A DNA stretch of 64,000 nucleotides from an uncultured Lachnospiraceae bacterium (GCA_910578405.1 CAJTQO010000007.1:38387-102386); one strand, 5' to 3'; counted from the first letter of the stretch, positions 16,207-26,080 are shown. Notes: a model not told the origin generated them from the sequence alone. Made by a program: numbers and translations.

Positions 16207-19200
16207 ATGAAAATACAGTACCGACGCCAAAAATTTCAGGCGGACGCCGCCAAAGCGGTAGTCGATGTCTTTGCCGGACAGCCATATCTGATTCCCACCT
16301 ATAGGATGGACAGAGGCAGTGGCAACTATCAGATTAGCGTCACCGAAGAACGGGACTTTACAGGCTTCAGCAACCAGAGAATTGTGCCGGAGTTGTCCGA
16401 CCAACGAATACTGGAGCAGTTAAATAAGATTCAGCGCCTTCATCAAATTAAGCCGTCGGATAAGTTGGAAGGGCGGGAAAATGGATACAACCTCACCGTT
16501 GAGATGGAGACCGGCGTTGGCAAAACCTACACCTATATCAAGACCATGTTTGAGCTGAATAAGCGCTATGGCTGGAGCAAATTCATTGTGATTGTTCCCA
16601 GTGTGGCTATCCGGGAGGGCGTGTATAAATCCTTTGAGATGACTCAGGAACATTTTGCCGAGGAGTACGGGAAGAAGATACGCTTTTTCATTTACAACTC
16701 CGCCCGGCTCACCGAAATCGACCGCTTCGCGTCAGACAGTTCAATCAATGTGATGATTATTAATTCCCAGGCGTTCAATGCCAAAGGCAAGGACGCCCGC
16801 CGGATTTATATGAAACTGGACGAGTTCCGCTCCCGCCGGCCTATCGACATTATTGCAAAAACAAACCTGATTTTGATTATTGATGAACCGCAGTCGGTAG
16901 AGGGTAAGCAGACGCGGGAGCGGCTGAAGGAGTTCCACCCACTTCTGACCCTGCGCTATTCCGCTACGCACAAGAGCGACAGCATCTACAACATGGTGTT
17001 CCGCTTGGACGCTATGGAGGCTTATAACCGGCGGCTGGTCAAAAAAATTGCCGTGAAGGGCCTTATCGAATCAGGCAGCACAGCCACTGACAGCTTTGTC
17101 TATTTGGAGAGCATTAATCTTTCCAAAAGCGACCCAACTGCCACTTTGCAGTTCGAGGTGAAGATGGCTAACGGCGTACTGAAGAAAAAGAGCCGAATTA
17201 TCAGAATCGGCGATAACCTTTATGACTATTCCGGTGGTCTGGAGGAATACAGAAACGGTTTCGTGGTCAAGCAAATTGACGGACGCGATGACTCTGTGGA
17301 ATTCCTGAACGGTATCAAGATTTTCACTGGGGATGTGATTGGTGGGGTGGATGAGGATGAGATGCGCCGTATCCAGATACGGGAAACAATTCTTTCCCAT
17401 ATCCAGCGGGAGCGCCAGTTGTTTTACAAGGGCATTAAAGTTCTCTCCCTGTTCTTTATCGACGAGGTGGCAAACTACCGGGAATATGACTCAGCAGGCC
17501 AGGCGGTCAACGGAAAATATGCCACTATGTTCGAGGAAGAATATGAAGATGTTCTAAGCAGTATGCGGCTTTCCATTAGTGAAGAGGAATATATCCAATA
17601 TTTACAGTCTATCTCTGCGGCAAGGACGCACGCCGGATACTTTTCCATGGATGGCAAGGGTAAAATGATAAACTCCAAGGTGGTCCGCAAAGAGACAACT
17701 TCCGATGATGTAAGCGCCTATGAGTTGATTATGAAGAGTAAGGAGTTACTGCTGGATTGTGACCCGGTTCATTCCCCTGTGCGATTTATCTTTTCCCATT
17801 CCGCCCTGCGGGAAGGCTGGGACAACCCGAATGTGTTCCAAATCTGCACTTTGAAGCAGAGCGGCAGCGATGTCCGCAAGCGTCAGGAAGTGGGGCGCGG
17901 TCTGCGCCTATGCGTCAACCAGAACGGCGAGCGAATGGACGCCAATGCGCTTGGCAACGATGTGCATAACATCAATGTCCTCACCGTCATTGCCAGTGAG
18001 AGTTACGACTCTTTTGTCAAAGGTCTGCAAACAGAAATGGCAGAGGCTGTCGCTGACCGTCCCCGCGCCGTCACAGTCGAATTGTTTGTCGGCAAGGTCA
18101 TCAAAGATGAGCAAGGCAATGAACAGGCCATCAACCGGGATACGGCCTCCGCCATCCATTATGACATGATTGTCAACGGTTATATCGACCGTAAAGGCGC
18201 ACTGACCGATAAATATTATGAGGATAAGGCAAACGGAGAAATTAAGGTTGCGGAAGAAGTCGCCGATTTCGCCGCTTCTGTGCTTGATATCATAGATTCT
18301 GTTTATGACGGACACAGTATGCAGCCGGAGAACGCCCGCAGCAACAATGTGGAACTGCAAGTGGATGAGGACAAACTGGCTATGCCGGAATTTAAGGCGC
18401 TGTGGTCAAGAATCAATGCCAAATCCGTCTATGTGGTAGACTTTGACACCGAAGAACTGATTCAAAAAGCCATCATCTCCCTGAACGGCAAACTGCGTGT
18501 TTCCCAAATTCACTTCCAGGTGGAAACCGGCATCATGGATACAATCAAATCCAAAGAAGAACTGCTTTCCGGCGCGTCCTTTGCGAAGGAAGAATCCGGC
18601 AGCTATGGGGTGGCCGCGACGGCAAACTCCAATGTGAAGTATGACCTGATTGGAAAGTTAGTGGATGAAACGGGGCTGACCCGCAAAGCCCTTGTGGCGA
18701 TTTTGAAAGGCATTCGGCCATCCGCATTCAACCAATTCAAGGATAACCCGGAAGAGTTCATCGTGAAGGCGGCCGCTTTGATTAACGATGAAAAAGCCAC
18801 AGCGGTAATCGAGCATATTGCCTACGATGTTCTGGATGACCATTACGGCACAGATGTCTTTACTGCTCCAACCATCAAGGGCAGGCTTGGCGTAAACGCA
18901 ATGAAAGCAAAAAAGCATCTGTATGACCATATCGTTTATGATTCGACTGGGGAGCGGGATTTTGCCGCTGAGCTTGATACAAATACAAATGTGGCGGTCT
19001 ATATCAAGCTGCCGGATGGCTTTTATATTGCAACGCCAGTAGGACATTATAACCCGGACTGGGCGATTGCTTTTTATGAGGGAACCGTTAAGCACATTTA
19101 TTTTGTGGCAGAAACAAAAGGCTCTATGAGTTCCATGCAACTGCGGCTGATTGAGCAATCTAAAATCCATTGCGCAAGGGAACACTTCAAAGCTATTTCA

Positions 19201-19266
19201 GGCGATAATGTGGTGTATGATGTGGTAGACAGCTATAAATCGTTGCTGGAGAAGGTCATGCGCTGA
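16207..19266 (+). CDS. Type III restriction endonuclease (Res subunit)
   Basis: The product has 1019 aa. Superfamily 2 helicase motifs are METGVGKTYTYIKTMF (motif I, about 100), LIIDEPQSVEG (motif II, about 225), LRYSATHKSD (motif III) and EGWDNPNVFQICTL...RQEVGRGLRL (motifs V-VI). A C-terminal nuclease PD...ExK motif is visible as YNPDWAIAF ... YFVAETKG (about 949-969). It cuts DNA with Mod after ATP-driven translocation or diffusion. The ATG at 16207 lies 6 bp after aggaggtgagg; a GTG directly before it is less likely. All motifs look intact. Confidence 0.93.
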   Translation: MKIQYRRQKFQADAAKAVVDVFAGQPYLIPTYRMDRGSGNYQISVTEERDFTGFSNQRIVPELSDQRILEQLNKIQRLHQIKPSDKLEGRENGYNLTVEMETGVGKTYTYIKTMFELNKRYGWSKFIVIVPSVAIREGVYKSFEMTQEHFAEEYGKKIRFFIYNSARLTEIDRFASDSSINVMIINSQAFNAKGKDARRIYMKLDEFRSRRPIDIIAKTNLILIIDEPQSVEGKQTRERLKEFHPLLTLRYSATHKSDSIYNMVFRLDAMEAYNRRLVKKIAVKGLIESGSTATDSFVYLESINLSKSDPTATLQFEVKMANGVLKKKSRIIRIGDNLYDYSGGLEEYRNGFVVKQIDGRDDSVEFLNGIKIFTGDVIGGVDEDEMRRIQIRETILSHIQRERQLFYKGIKVLSLFFIDEVANYREYDSAGQAVNGKYATMFEEEYEDVLSSMRLSISEEEYIQYLQSISAARTHAGYFSMDGKGKMINSKVVRKETTSDDVSAYELIMKSKELLLDCDPVHSPVRFIFSHSALREGWDNPNVFQICTLKQSGSDVRKRQEVGRGLRLCVNQNGERMDANALGNDVHNINVLTVIASESYDSFVKGLQTEMAEAVADRPRAVTVELFVGKVIKDEQGNEQAINRDTASAIHYDMIVNGYIDRKGALTDKYYEDKANGEIKVAEEVADFAASVLDIIDSVYDGHSMQPENARSNNVELQVDEDKLAMPEFKALWSRINAKSVYVVDFDTEELIQKAIISLNGKLRVSQIHFQVETGIMDTIKSKEELLSGASFAKEESGSYGVAATANSNVKYDLIGKLVDETGLTRKALVAILKGIRPSAFNQFKDNPEEFIVKAAALINDEKATAVIEHIAYDVLDDHYGTDVFTAPTIKGRLGVNAMKAKKHLYDHIVYDSTGERDFAAELDTNTNVAVYIKLPDGFYIATPVGHYNPDWAIAFYEGTVKHIYFVAETKGSMSSMQLRLIEQSKIHCAREHFKAISGDNVVYDVVDSYKSLLEKVMR

Positions 19267-19790
19267 CAGTTTCTGCTTGCTGGGGTAGCGCCACAACCCC
19301 CTTGAACAGCCTTGTGGCTGGCTGCTTGTGCATGAGAATGGGAAGAAAATCCTGCATTTGGGTTTTGTCAAATCAGAAAGTGGCAAAGACTTTTATCATT
19401 GCAATTCTTTTATGGCGACTTATCGGAATGACCGTGACAGGGATTCTTTTTTCGTAATCTGCCACACCGTTATGAGATAACAAAGATTGTATGGGAAAAT
19501 AAGGGCACAAAGCATAAAGAAGTTATTTACCAAAACATGGCCCCTTGTTCTCAATATTTGCAAGGTAGGGCGGCGAGATAAACATTTCGTCGCTTACTTT
19601 TTGCAGCTTTCCTTGTGTCCTGTCCGCGCCGCCTTTATTGCTTCCCCCAAAGCTTTAAAGTCGTATTTCGGTATTGGTCTTTTTTGCCATATTTATTCAC
19701 TCTATTACATTTTATTACAATAAGCTGGCGCTTGCAAAGCATGGCAGCGTTTGTTGTTCACTTTTCCCTTAAAGAAAGGACGGGCGAATT
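19267..19790. other. Gene-poor debris after the Res gene
   Basis: The only coding-like trace is a startless plus-strand frame at about 19302-19470 (GWLLVHENGKKILHLGFVKS ... SFFVICH) that could be a protein tail. The rest shows no supported feature. Confidence 0.35.
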
Positions 19791-19964
19791 ATGGAATATA
19801 TGTCTTGTCCCGAAGCTGCGAAGAAATAGGGCATTTCAGAAAGACGGGCACAGAAACTTTGTGAGGACAATCGAATACCGGGCATTTCAAAAATGGCTAT
19901 ATGTGGTTGATGCCAAAAGACGCAGAATAACCAACAGACAAACGAATAAAGAAGAAAAAACTTT
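19791..19964 (+). pseudogene. Small excisionase-like HTH gene with amber stop and frameshift
   Basis: The frame MEYMSCPEAAKK-stop-GISERRAQKLCEDNRIPG matches the usual ~60-aa HTH (EAAEKWGISERRVQKLCEENRIPG as I recall). The stop replaces the conserved Trp (TGG to TAG). A later frameshift is needed to reach WLMPKDAE and PTDKR. It is clearly dead. Confidence 0.7.
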
Positions 19965-20075
19965 GACTTTTACTGATGCAACCGTAATTGCCCGTAGTAG
20001 TTGCGGCAATGTAATAGGTTCTTTATAGTAGGTAAGTATAATTATTGTTAAAATATATCTCAAAGGAGGTTCATT

Positions 20076-20615
20076 ATGCCATTATCAAATAAAATATATG
20101 AATTAAGAAAGAGTAATGGAATGTCGCAAGAAGCATTGGCTGAAAAAATAAATGTTTCAAGACAATCTATTTCTAAATGGGAGTCTGGCGAAACAGTGCC
20201 GGAGATTGAGCGCATAATAGAATTAAGTAAAGTGTTTAGCGTTTCAACAGATTACCTTTTATTGTCTGGTGAAGTAGAAACTTTGACAAATCGAACAAAG
20301 CAGTTAGAAAAACAACATGAGGATTTGCAGGAGAAAATAAAAAAAGAGCATATTAAAAGTTTCCGCATATTAAGTAGTTGCTTCATATATGCGATTGCAT
20401 TAGCAGTTTTCTTTTTCCTCCAATTGCCACTGCCATATCTTGAGCCATTTGGAAATTCTCTGTCAACAGCCTTAATTGAATTAGCAATAATTTTCTTTCT
20501 TGCGACTGCTATTGTAATAGGGGTAAATTTACAGATAATTAAAAAGAGCCTGATTACAATATTTAATAATGAGGATAATCAAGATGAAAATAAGAAATGT
20601 AATGACAGGAGCTGA
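20076..20615 (+). CDS. Xre-family HTH regulator with C-terminal membrane helices
   Basis: The 179-aa protein has an HTH at residues 5-60 (MSQEALAEKINVSRQSISKW), a short coiled coil (LEKQHEDLQEKIKKEH), then two hydrophobic helices (FRILSSCFIYAIALAVFFFL and ALIELAIIFFLATAIVIGVN). This is a common membrane-tethered regulator layout in Firmicutes. ATG 20076 has aaaggagg upstream. The following gene is separated by 4 bp and is probably a membrane-anchored partner. Confidence 0.85.
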   Translation: MPLSNKIYELRKSNGMSQEALAEKINVSRQSISKWESGETVPEIERIIELSKVFSVSTDYLLLSGEVETLTNRTKQLEKQHEDLQEKIKKEHIKSFRILSSCFIYAIALAVFFFLQLPLPYLEPFGNSLSTALIELAIIFFLATAIVIGVNLQIIKKSLITIFNNEDNQDENKKCNDRS

Positions 20616-20619
20616 AAAA

Positions 20620-21085
20620 ATGCGGATAGCACATGTTTTTTCTGCAATATGCGCTATGTTAGCAATACTTCTATTTATACTATTATTTTACACCCCATTG
20701 TTTCATCCAGGACGCATTTATTATGACAATGACTTACTTCTTAATGCACATGATAATTATCAATGTTCTGCAACTTATGGAATGTCAATAACCCCTAATC
20801 ACGAGAACAAAATCTCATCCGAAAATTTTTCGGGTATGCGAACAGTTTATGCATTTGTTTTAAACGTGGATACGCAGATTTCAATTTCGTGGGATATAAA
20901 TGTAAGGAAATTTCAAAATAGTTTTAGTTGATTTAGAAAATTCAAAAATAGAAATGGTAATATGCGATGGAACAGATAGCAATAGTATAGAGAACTATGA
21001 GTTGTCTGCCGGAGAATACCGAATTAGATTTGTCGGAGATAGAGCAAACCTAAACGGAGACTTTTATATTTCACAGACTAAATAG
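20620..21085 (+). pseudogene. Membrane-anchored secreted protein with a frameshift near 20905
   Basis: ATG 20620 follows ggagctg. One N-terminal hydrophobic anchor (IAHVFSAICAMLAILLFILL) is followed by an extracytoplasmic beta-rich domain. The first frame ends shortly after SISWDINV. In the next frame the protein clearly continues (NFKIVLVDLENSKIEMVICD ... FVGDRANLNGDFYISQTK) to 21085. A one-base indel around 20900-20908 explains it; a sequencing error is possible. Confidence 0.65.
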
Positions 21086-21328
21086 TTCAATCTGACTGTG
21101 CTGCAATAGAACGGAAAATAAAAAGAAACGTTGTTTGGCGGCAGAGTTTTCACACACCTAATAATAACAATAGCCTGATGGCGGTTTTGAAAATCAAAAC
21201 CGCTGTTTTCTTTTTCAAAAACTTCCTTTTCAGATTGGTGTTGCCGAAAGTGGCTTCGCCAAACCATTCGTTAAAATATCCAAAGCGGACAATTATTCAT
21301 TGGTGATGACTGCTCAATAAGCTGGAAT

Positions 21329-21853
21329 TTATTTTTGTATTTGTTCCATAAGAAAGTTTATATTTTCTTCTATGGGTTTTGTTCCGTTAATTCTTATGAT
21401 GGGGCAGCTTAAAGACTGTATCCATTTTTCAACGGTATCTTCAGCTCTGGATTTGACCAAATCAAAAAATCGTTCTTCCTGTTCATATAAATCCCCGCCC
21501 AATAACATTCGATTGCCAAATTTCTGAAAGGAACGATTTTTAACTCGTTCTATCCGGATATTTTTGGGAACATCAATCAATACGGCATATTGAAAAAAGG
21601 GATAAATAGCTTCTCCATAATCGCCCTTTACAGACGCAAAAACATAATTTTGATGTTTTTCAATCTCATCAAACAAAAGTCTTTCAACCTCTTCTCTAGT
21701 ACGTGGAGCGGCATAAATATAGGTGGGGTTTGTTTTAGGAAAATACAAGTCTTCATTATCTATAAAATAAAAATGCAGTTTCTGTGCAAGAGCCTTTCCC
21801 AGTGTACTCTTTCCCGAGCCGTTTAAACCGCATATCAAAATCCCTGTTCCCAT
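21329..21853 (-). CDS. P-loop kinase, shikimate/adenylate-kinase-like fold
   Basis: The protein has 174 aa, with Walker A CGLNGSGKSTLGKALA at residues 8-23, a LID-like arginine-rich RIERVKNRSFQKFG and an all alpha/beta fold. It resembles small AAA_18-type nucleoside or shikimate kinases of unknown substrate. The start at 21853 has gggag upstream. It stands alone on the minus strand with no operon partner. Confidence 0.75.
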   Translation of the reverse strand: MGTGILICGLNGSGKSTLGKALAQKLHFYFIDNEDLYFPKTNPTYIYAAPRTREEVERLLFDEIEKHQNYVFASVKGDYGEAIYPFFQYAVLIDVPKNIRIERVKNRSFQKFGNRMLLGGDLYEQEERFFDLVKSRAEDTVEKWIQSLSCPIIRINGTKPIEENINFLMEQIQK

Positions 21854-21987
21854 AAGCTGCTCCCTTAAATTCCGATTGTGATTTGATGAATTTCAAGGGA
21901 AATATTAGCTGTTGCATTTTGTTATTAAAATACCCGCTAACCCTTAAGTTTATCGCAGGTGAGCTTTCCCTTAAAGTTTCCCTTGTG

Positions 21988-22240
21988 TTACAGTTCTTTT
22001 TGGTTCAACCCATCTGCAATCAGCGCCGCATTGATGTTTTCCATATTTGACAGGCATATCAATTCATTTATGCTCGCATAATCCATGATATTACCCTTTT
22101 TATCAGGATTCCTATGCCGCCATTGTTTTGCCGTCATGCCAAATAGCGCCATATTCAGCGCATCAGCTTCTGATGCATAAATAATAGAAGTCTGTTGTGG
22201 CGTAAGTTTTGGCGGAATGAGATTGGCTTTGATTGCATCA
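21988..22240 (-). pseudogene. C-terminal fragment of a KilA-N/antirepressor-type phage protein
   Basis: The minus-strand frame reads KLTPQQTSIIYASEADALNM ... ALFGMTAKQWRHRNPDKKGN ... DYASINELICLSNMENINA and stops. This matches the C-terminal region I know from KilA-N domain proteins. The DNA-binding part and start are gone. Confidence 0.55.
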
Positions 22241-22254
22241 GTTATCTATGCCGC

Positions 22255-22998
22255 CTACAATTTTATTAACTTGCCATTATCAAAATAATAGATATCTTCT
22301 CTCTTATATCCATATTTTGAATCAGGAATACTGATGTGCGGTTCAAAGGTAAACATTTCGACATCTGATAATCTTTTATGGTTTCCTTTTTCGGTATATA
22401 TCCTATCATTTTTATGTTTCGCAATAGAATGTCCAAGGTTTCCAAGAAAATCCAAGTTAAGAAATCCTTTTTTCACTATTAAATCATTCATGAAACAGTA
22501 TAATTCCTCAAATGTCATATCCGGCGTTGCTATATCAATTAGAGTTTTATGCAGATATTTTTCCATCTGCAATCCTCTCCTCCAATCGTCCTTTTTTATT
22601 CTATCAGTTTCATCACATAAAACGCCATTCTCAAATACAAGCGTTCTTGCATAATCTCCCCAAATGTTATTCCTTTGAGGACTTAAATCAATCGTGATAA
22701 TATCATTTTCCTGTATGGTTCTATCCGTCACGTTATAATCTTTGCCTGATACAGAAACAACAGTCTCATTTCCTGCAAAAACAAACGCGCCAACATCCCA
22801 ATACCAAAAGGAATCCGCGCCATTTTCCAGCAGATAATTTTCACACAATGCTTTAATGTCCGGTAGATTCATCCCAACTTTAATCATACCGGCTGCATAC
22901 TTTATAGTTGCCCGATTTAAGTTTTGCATTGCAAAATACAAGTCAAGCGTTTCCTTTGCCATGCTATGTCCATTGAATAAATGCTGTTTTATCATCAC
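22255..22998 (-). CDS. M24-family metallopeptidase (aminopeptidase P-like, short form)
   Basis: The 247-aa protein has a pita-bread fold with metal ligands visible in order: TIDLSPQ...WGDYART (two Asp), LGNLGHSIAKH (His), MFTFEPHI (Glu) and KREDIYYF (Glu). It lacks the N-terminal creatinase domain, as in short M24 proteins. The start is ambiguous: ATG 22998 (aggcaggg upstream, overlapping the GNAT gene by 35 bp) or ATG 22962 directly after the GNAT stop. It is co-transcribed with the acetyltransferase. Confidence 0.82.
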   Translation of the reverse strand: MMIKQHLFNGHSMAKETLDLYFAMQNLNRATIKYAAGMIKVGMNLPDIKALCENYLLENGADSFWYWDVGAFVFAGNETVVSVSGKDYNVTDRTIQENDIITIDLSPQRNNIWGDYARTLVFENGVLCDETDRIKKDDWRRGLQMEKYLHKTLIDIATPDMTFEELYCFMNDLIVKKGFLNLDFLGNLGHSIAKHKNDRIYTEKGNHKRLSDVEMFTFEPHISIPDSKYGYKREDIYYFDNGKLIKL

Positions 22999-23398
22999 TG
23001 TTATACCCTGCCTTTCTGTAAAAATCCAATGTGCTTTTTTTCTTAGAGCCTGTGAGCAACATCATTTTATAGCAGTTTTCTTTTATGGCAATCGCTTTTG
23101 CGTAATCTAAGCACTGCGTTGCCAGTCCTCTTTTTCTAAACTTTTCATCAGTTATTACATTTTCAATAAAAGCATACGGCTGCTGGCTGTGAGTCAGGTT
23201 GGGAATGATGACGCAGACACAGGAAGATACAATTTCTCCATTTTCTTCCGCGACAATTACGTGATGATTTTTATCCTGAAAAATATCATTCCAAATCTGC
23301 AAAAGTTCAGCCGTTTTTTCCGGCATAGGATTATCATGTAGCTGCATATACAATCTTAATAAACCGTCTAAATCCTTTTTCAATATTTCTCTAATCAT
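22964..23398 (-). CDS. GNAT-family N-acetyltransferase
   Basis: The 144-aa protein is a single GNAT domain. VIVAEENGEIVSSCVCVIIP forms the core beta strands, NVITDEKFRKRGLATQCLDYA is the acetyl-CoA loop, and NCYKMMLLTGSKKKSTLDFY then RKAGY is the usual C-terminal motif. The acceptor is unknown. It is the first gene of a two-gene minus-strand unit with the M24 peptidase. Confidence 0.9.
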   Translation of the reverse strand: MIREILKKDLDGLLRLYMQLHDNPMPEKTAELLQIWNDIFQDKNHHVIVAEENGEIVSSCVCVIIPNLTHSQQPYAFIENVITDEKFRKRGLATQCLDYAKAIAIKENCYKMMLLTGSKKKSTLDFYRKAGYNSDDKTAFIQWT

Positions 23399-23560
23399 AT
23401 ATGGAATCCTTTCTTATTATTCGTTTCTTTAGAATATCTTGGTTTAAAATACAACAGCTACTACTCCATTGGGAATTTCTTTATTATTCCGATTCATCCA
23501 GACAGTAATAATATTTTCTCGTCTATAATACCACATTCTTTGATATTTATCATCAAAAAA

Positions 23561-23960
23561 TTATAATGTATGGCAAAGATTGAAAGTACCTGCCCCTCGG
23601 TCTTTGTTTTCAAGTTCGGCTTCTAAAGCATTGCATTCCCTCCAAGCGTCAAAGATAATCCGGTTTTGGCGGTTCAGTTCTTTATAAATTTTCAGCAGTT
23701 TAGAATATGCGGCGGCTTCAACAGACATAACAGGCTTTGGCAGTATCTGTGAGGTTTCTTGCTCTGTTGTCTGCGTTTTGGGCTGCAATTTTCGTTGTTG
23801 TTTCTCAAAAGACTTTGCTGACAATTCCCTTGTTTTATCTAATGCTTTAGAAATCTCATAATAATACTTCCCAGTTGTTCCGACTGACTGCCGAATATAT
23901 CAAAGCATTCTTTGATGCGGTCTGTGAGATATTCCTTTTTATGCGGCGTGGTGAGCAGAT
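23561..23960 (-). pseudogene. Fragment of a coiled-coil mobilisation-type protein
   Basis: Two minus-strand frames joined by a shift near 23850 read EYLTDRIKECFDIFGSQSEQ ... EISKALDKTREL, SAKSFEKQQRKLQPK ... SKLLKIYKELNRQNRIIFDA. The charged coiled-coil character resembles tails of relaxases or plasmid proteins. The N-terminus is missing and the assignment is tentative. Confidence 0.4.
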
Positions 23961-24099
23961 TATTCCACTATTTTTTGTAATTTTAGTAATGGCCTTCTCA
24001 AAAACGGTCAACGGATATATAATGTATTTGTATTAACTGTTACGGTCAATAAACGCTTCTTACAAATGTTTTCCGAAAATAGCTACCCCAAAGCCCCAA

Positions 24100-24271
24100 T
24101 GTCAGAAATAACAAACAAGAGCGGTATTTCAAAAGCAATGCTTTTTCATTAGGAGTATATTATGGAGCGGTTCCAGAAATAAAAAATTTCATCCAAGAAA
24201 ATTATAATGATGTCAGTAAGGCGAGTGAAATGGCAGTGTTTGAGAAAAAGGTTTATACGCAGGAGGTGTGA
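24100..24271 (+). pseudogene. 3' fragment of a gene ahead of the hydrolase pair
   Basis: The startless frame ends FSLGVYYGAVPEIKNFIQEN ... SEMAVFEKKVYTQEV and stops 5 bp before the hydrolase start codon. Its proximity suggests it was the first gene of that operon. It looks like a helical tail; the family is not recognised. Confidence 0.4.
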
Positions 24272-24276
24272 ATAAA

Positions 24277-25104
24277 ATGCAGCATAAAACAGTTTTGGCA
24301 CAAGGCGGAATTGTGCATTATTGGATTATTAGAAATAGAAATTCATCACACTGTATTGTTTTTACGCATGGCGTAACTGCAGACCATACGATGTTTGAAA
24401 AGCAGATACCCTACTTTTCCGATAATTATACAATTATTTTATGGGATGTTCCTATGCATGGATTGTCCAGGCCATATCAACAATTCTCTTATCGGGATAC
24501 CGCAGAAATATTACATCGTATATTGCAGAAAGAAAACATTGAAAAAACATTTATAGTGGGAATGTCTATGGGGGGATATCCAAGTCAACATTTTGCGGCT
24601 ATGTATCCTGATATGGTAAAAGGATTTGTGGCATTAGATACAACGCCGTTGGGGCTTAAGTATTACTCAAAATCAGATTTGTGGTGGCTGAAGCAAGTTG
24701 CTCCTATGGCAAAATGTTTTACTGCCAATCTTTTGCGAAAGAGCATGGCATGGTCGGTATCGGAGAGCCGTTATTCCTATCAACAAATGCTGTCTATGTT
24801 AAAGCCGCTGTCTAAAGCAGAAATTATTCAACAAATGCGCATTGCTTATGAATATTTTATAGTGGAAAATAAAGATGTTGTTTTTTCATTCCCGGTATTG
24901 ATATTGGTGGGTGATAAGGACAGCACAGGCAAGGTAAAGGTATATTGCATGGAATGGGCAAAACAAACAGGTTATCCTTTGCATTTTATAAAACAGGCAA
25001 AGCATTTTGCCAATGGGGATAATCCAGAGCAGGTAAATAAGGAAATAGAAAACTTTATTATCGAAACCGTACACCAAGAAAGGAAAAATTATGCTGCACT
25101 ATGA
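24277..25104 (+). CDS. Alpha/beta hydrolase, 275 aa
   Basis: This is the classical fold: oxyanion segment IVFTHGVTADHTMFEK, nucleophile elbow VGMSMGGYPSQ (GxSxG), acidic residue near VLILVGDKDSTG, catalytic His in KQAKHFANGDNPEQ. ATG 24277 is 10 bp after aggaggtg; the GTG at 24268 sits too close. The C-terminus overlaps the next hydrolase by 14 bp, implying translational coupling. The substrate is unknown. Confidence 0.88.
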   Translation: MQHKTVLAQGGIVHYWIIRNRNSSHCIVFTHGVTADHTMFEKQIPYFSDNYTIILWDVPMHGLSRPYQQFSYRDTAEILHRILQKENIEKTFIVGMSMGGYPSQHFAAMYPDMVKGFVALDTTPLGLKYYSKSDLWWLKQVAPMAKCFTANLLRKSMAWSVSESRYSYQQMLSMLKPLSKAEIIQQMRIAYEYFIVENKDVVFSFPVLILVGDKDSTGKVKVYCMEWAKQTGYPLHFIKQAKHFANGDNPEQVNKEIENFIIETVHQERKNYAAL

Positions 25105-25828
25105 CGAATATGGAAGCAAGGAAAATCCGACTATCCTGCTGTTGCATGGGGCGGGTGCGCTTGATACATTTTGCGGACAGTATTGCTTTTCTGATAACTA
25201 TCATCTTGTTGTGCCTCACTTAGCAGGTGCGGGAAAGGCTGCTGCTGAGATTTATAAGCCAGAGAAGGCCGTCGAGGAACTTTTTACGCTCATTAAAACC
25301 CTGCATAAAAAGCGGATTGGCGTAATCGGCCATTCGCTTGGCGGTCAGATTGCAATTATGCTTGTCAGCAAGCGGCCCGAATTATTTAATTTTGCCGTAT
25401 TTTTAAGTGCATGGGTAAATCCCAAACCGAAAACAATTTGGATGTACTGTTCTCTTGCAGGATTATCCGCCAAAATGCTGCATTGGAGATGGTTGGCGCT
25501 GCTTCAAGGAAAGTATTGGCATTACACCAGAGAACAAGCGAATAATCTGGCGGAATATTTAAAACAGATTACTCCACAGGTGTATCGCTCTTTTTTTGCC
25601 AATACATTAGATTTATCAAAGTTATCGGAATATCAAGCTGTAACAATACCTATGTTAGCTATTTGCGGGAGTAAGGAAGTGAAAGATATGAAAGTTTCCC
25701 TTAAACAGCTTGCTCAAAATCCAAACTGCCGAGCGATAACATTACAAGGAGGAAACCACGACTTTCCAATGCGAAATGCCAGGCAACTTAATCCAATGCT
25801 TAAACAATTTATAGTGGAGCGCTTATAA
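25091..25828 (+). CDS. Second alpha/beta hydrolase, 245 aa
   Basis: LLLHGAGALDTF is the oxyanion region, IGVIGHSLGGQIAIML the nucleophile elbow, MLAICGSKEVKDM the acid loop and LQGGNHDFPMRNARQL the catalytic His. The protein differs clearly from its upstream neighbour, so this is a pair of distinct hydrolases rather than a recent duplication. The two may act on consecutive esters or form a heteromer; that is speculation. Confidence 0.85.
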   Translation: MLHYDEYGSKENPTILLLHGAGALDTFCGQYCFSDNYHLVVPHLAGAGKAAAEIYKPEKAVEELFTLIKTLHKKRIGVIGHSLGGQIAIMLVSKRPELFNFAVFLSAWVNPKPKTIWMYCSLAGLSAKMLHWRWLALLQGKYWHYTREQANNLAEYLKQITPQVYRSFFANTLDLSKLSEYQAVTIPMLAICGSKEVKDMKVSLKQLAQNPNCRAITLQGGNHDFPMRNARQLNPMLKQFIVERL

Positions 25829-25841
25829 AAGAGAAACCATA

Positions 25842-26080
25842 TGGATAGGTTGTCCCGTTTGTGGCGGAAAGACTCGTGACAGGCTTAGATAAGAAGATGC
25901 AATTTTGAAAAACTATCCTTATTGCCAGATGATGACAGCATTAAGCTTTTATAAATATGATGTGGCAGTTTAATGCAGTAAAGAAGAAGACAGGGCCTGT
26001 AAAGAAGTTTCAGAGCTTATTGTCTGCGGGCGACAGGTATTTTTGCACATGGAGGAAATGAAAAAAGCATCCGTTTCCAA
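25842..26080 (+). pseudogene. Relic of a cysteine-rich KTR-type zinc-ribbon gene and adjoining debris
   Basis: WIGCPVCGGKTRDRLR followed by a stop matches the start of the small cysteine-rich KTR proteins found in clostridial mobile elements. The distal cysteines are lost, and the following 180 bp contain only short broken frames. Confidence 0.5.
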
